A stretch of DNA of 5,725 nt, taken from the NCBI GenBank assembly GCA_021205045.1, contig JAJPYH010000261.1:1-5725 (forward strand). The letters run 5' to 3'. Source of the stretch: Lachnospiraceae bacterium. GTDB lineage: Bacteria; Bacillota; Clostridia; Lachnospirales; Lachnospiraceae. This document shows positions 5,658 through 5,725 of the stretch, in pieces (positions within the stretch are counted from its first letter, which is position 1; each line of letters starts with the position of its first letter). The notes under the pieces are model-generated. The model made no database searches. It worked only from the letters and a program-made list of their open reading frames with translations, and was not told where the DNA came from. Both the position numbers and the translations under genes were made by a program.

Positions 5658-5702
5658 ATGCTGAAACAGAAAAGTTTGAAACAGTTAGATAGTAGTGGTT
5701 AG
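5658..5702 (+). CDS. 14-codon ORF with strong ribosome site, possible leader peptide
   Basis: ATG 5658 is preceded by GGAAGAGG (5643-5650) at 7-nt spacing and encodes MLKQKSLKQLDSSG before TAG. The DNA contains TGAAACAG twice (5662-5669 and 5677-5684), giving the LKQ repeat. It sits on a leader from a strong promoter, so it could be a translated leader peptide for a gene beyond the edge. The frame also stays open after the TAG to the window end, so it may instead be the start of a longer gene carrying a nonsense mutation. Nothing in the window decides between these. Confidence 0.35.
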   Translation: MLKQKSLKQLDSSG

Positions 5703-5725
5703 ACGAAAAATAGCGTACAGCAAAC

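Noticed and set aside
1..5725. CRISPR array, tRNA or rRNA gene, insertion sequence ends.
   Set aside because: No regularly spaced repeats, cloverleaf-like segment, rRNA-like sequence, transposase or paired terminal repeats were seen by eye on either strand.

Overview
The window looks like a piece of a low-to-mid-GC Gram-positive chromosome or mobile island, most likely from a gut clostridium such as Lachnospiraceae. This is inferred from the strong purine-rich Shine-Dalgarno sites, sigma-A type promoters, codon use and the style of the proteins; no marker gene fixes the host. All recognisable genes lie on the + strand.

Region 1 (about 47-3889) is a compact three-gene operon. It encodes an AAA+ ATPase (65-1099), a large cytoplasmic subtilisin-like S8 protease (1104-3356, only 4 nt downstream) and a small calcineurin-like metallophosphoesterase (3377-3889, 20 nt downstream). 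The ATPase/S8-protease pair has the architecture of IetA/IetS. From memory, that pair was first described as a toxin-antitoxin pair stabilising an Agrobacterium Ti plasmid (protease as toxin, ATPase as antidote) and was later shown to be an anti-phage defence system. The phosphoesterase is not part of the IetAS definition I know, so a three-gene version is the most interesting hypothesis here. The ATPase also ends in a helix-turn-helix-like segment, and the protease has a rearranged oxyanion-asparagine motif.

Region 2 (3890-4108) is non-coding. It holds two mutually exclusive inverted repeats (one followed by seven T), a perfect ATCTTAA/TTAAGAT dyad and a likely promoter for the next gene.

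Region 3 (4109-5448) holds a two-span membrane-anchored protein with acidic Asp/Gly calcium-loop-like motifs. Its base composition looks more GC-rich than region 1. It is followed by a small HicB-like (antitoxin-like) protein. A 20-codon ORF overlaps the end of that gene (ATGA) and may be the stump of a lost toxin gene.

Region 4 (5449-5725) has no long ORF. It contains a near-perfect palindrome, a very good promoter (TTGCCA-17 nt-TATAAT), a hairpin and a 14-codon ORF with a strong ribosome binding site. This could be a leader peptide or the start of a gene cut by the window edge.

Overall this reads as an accessory or defence-island segment: a defence operon, an unrelated surface-type protein and a decayed toxin-antitoxin locus side by side.
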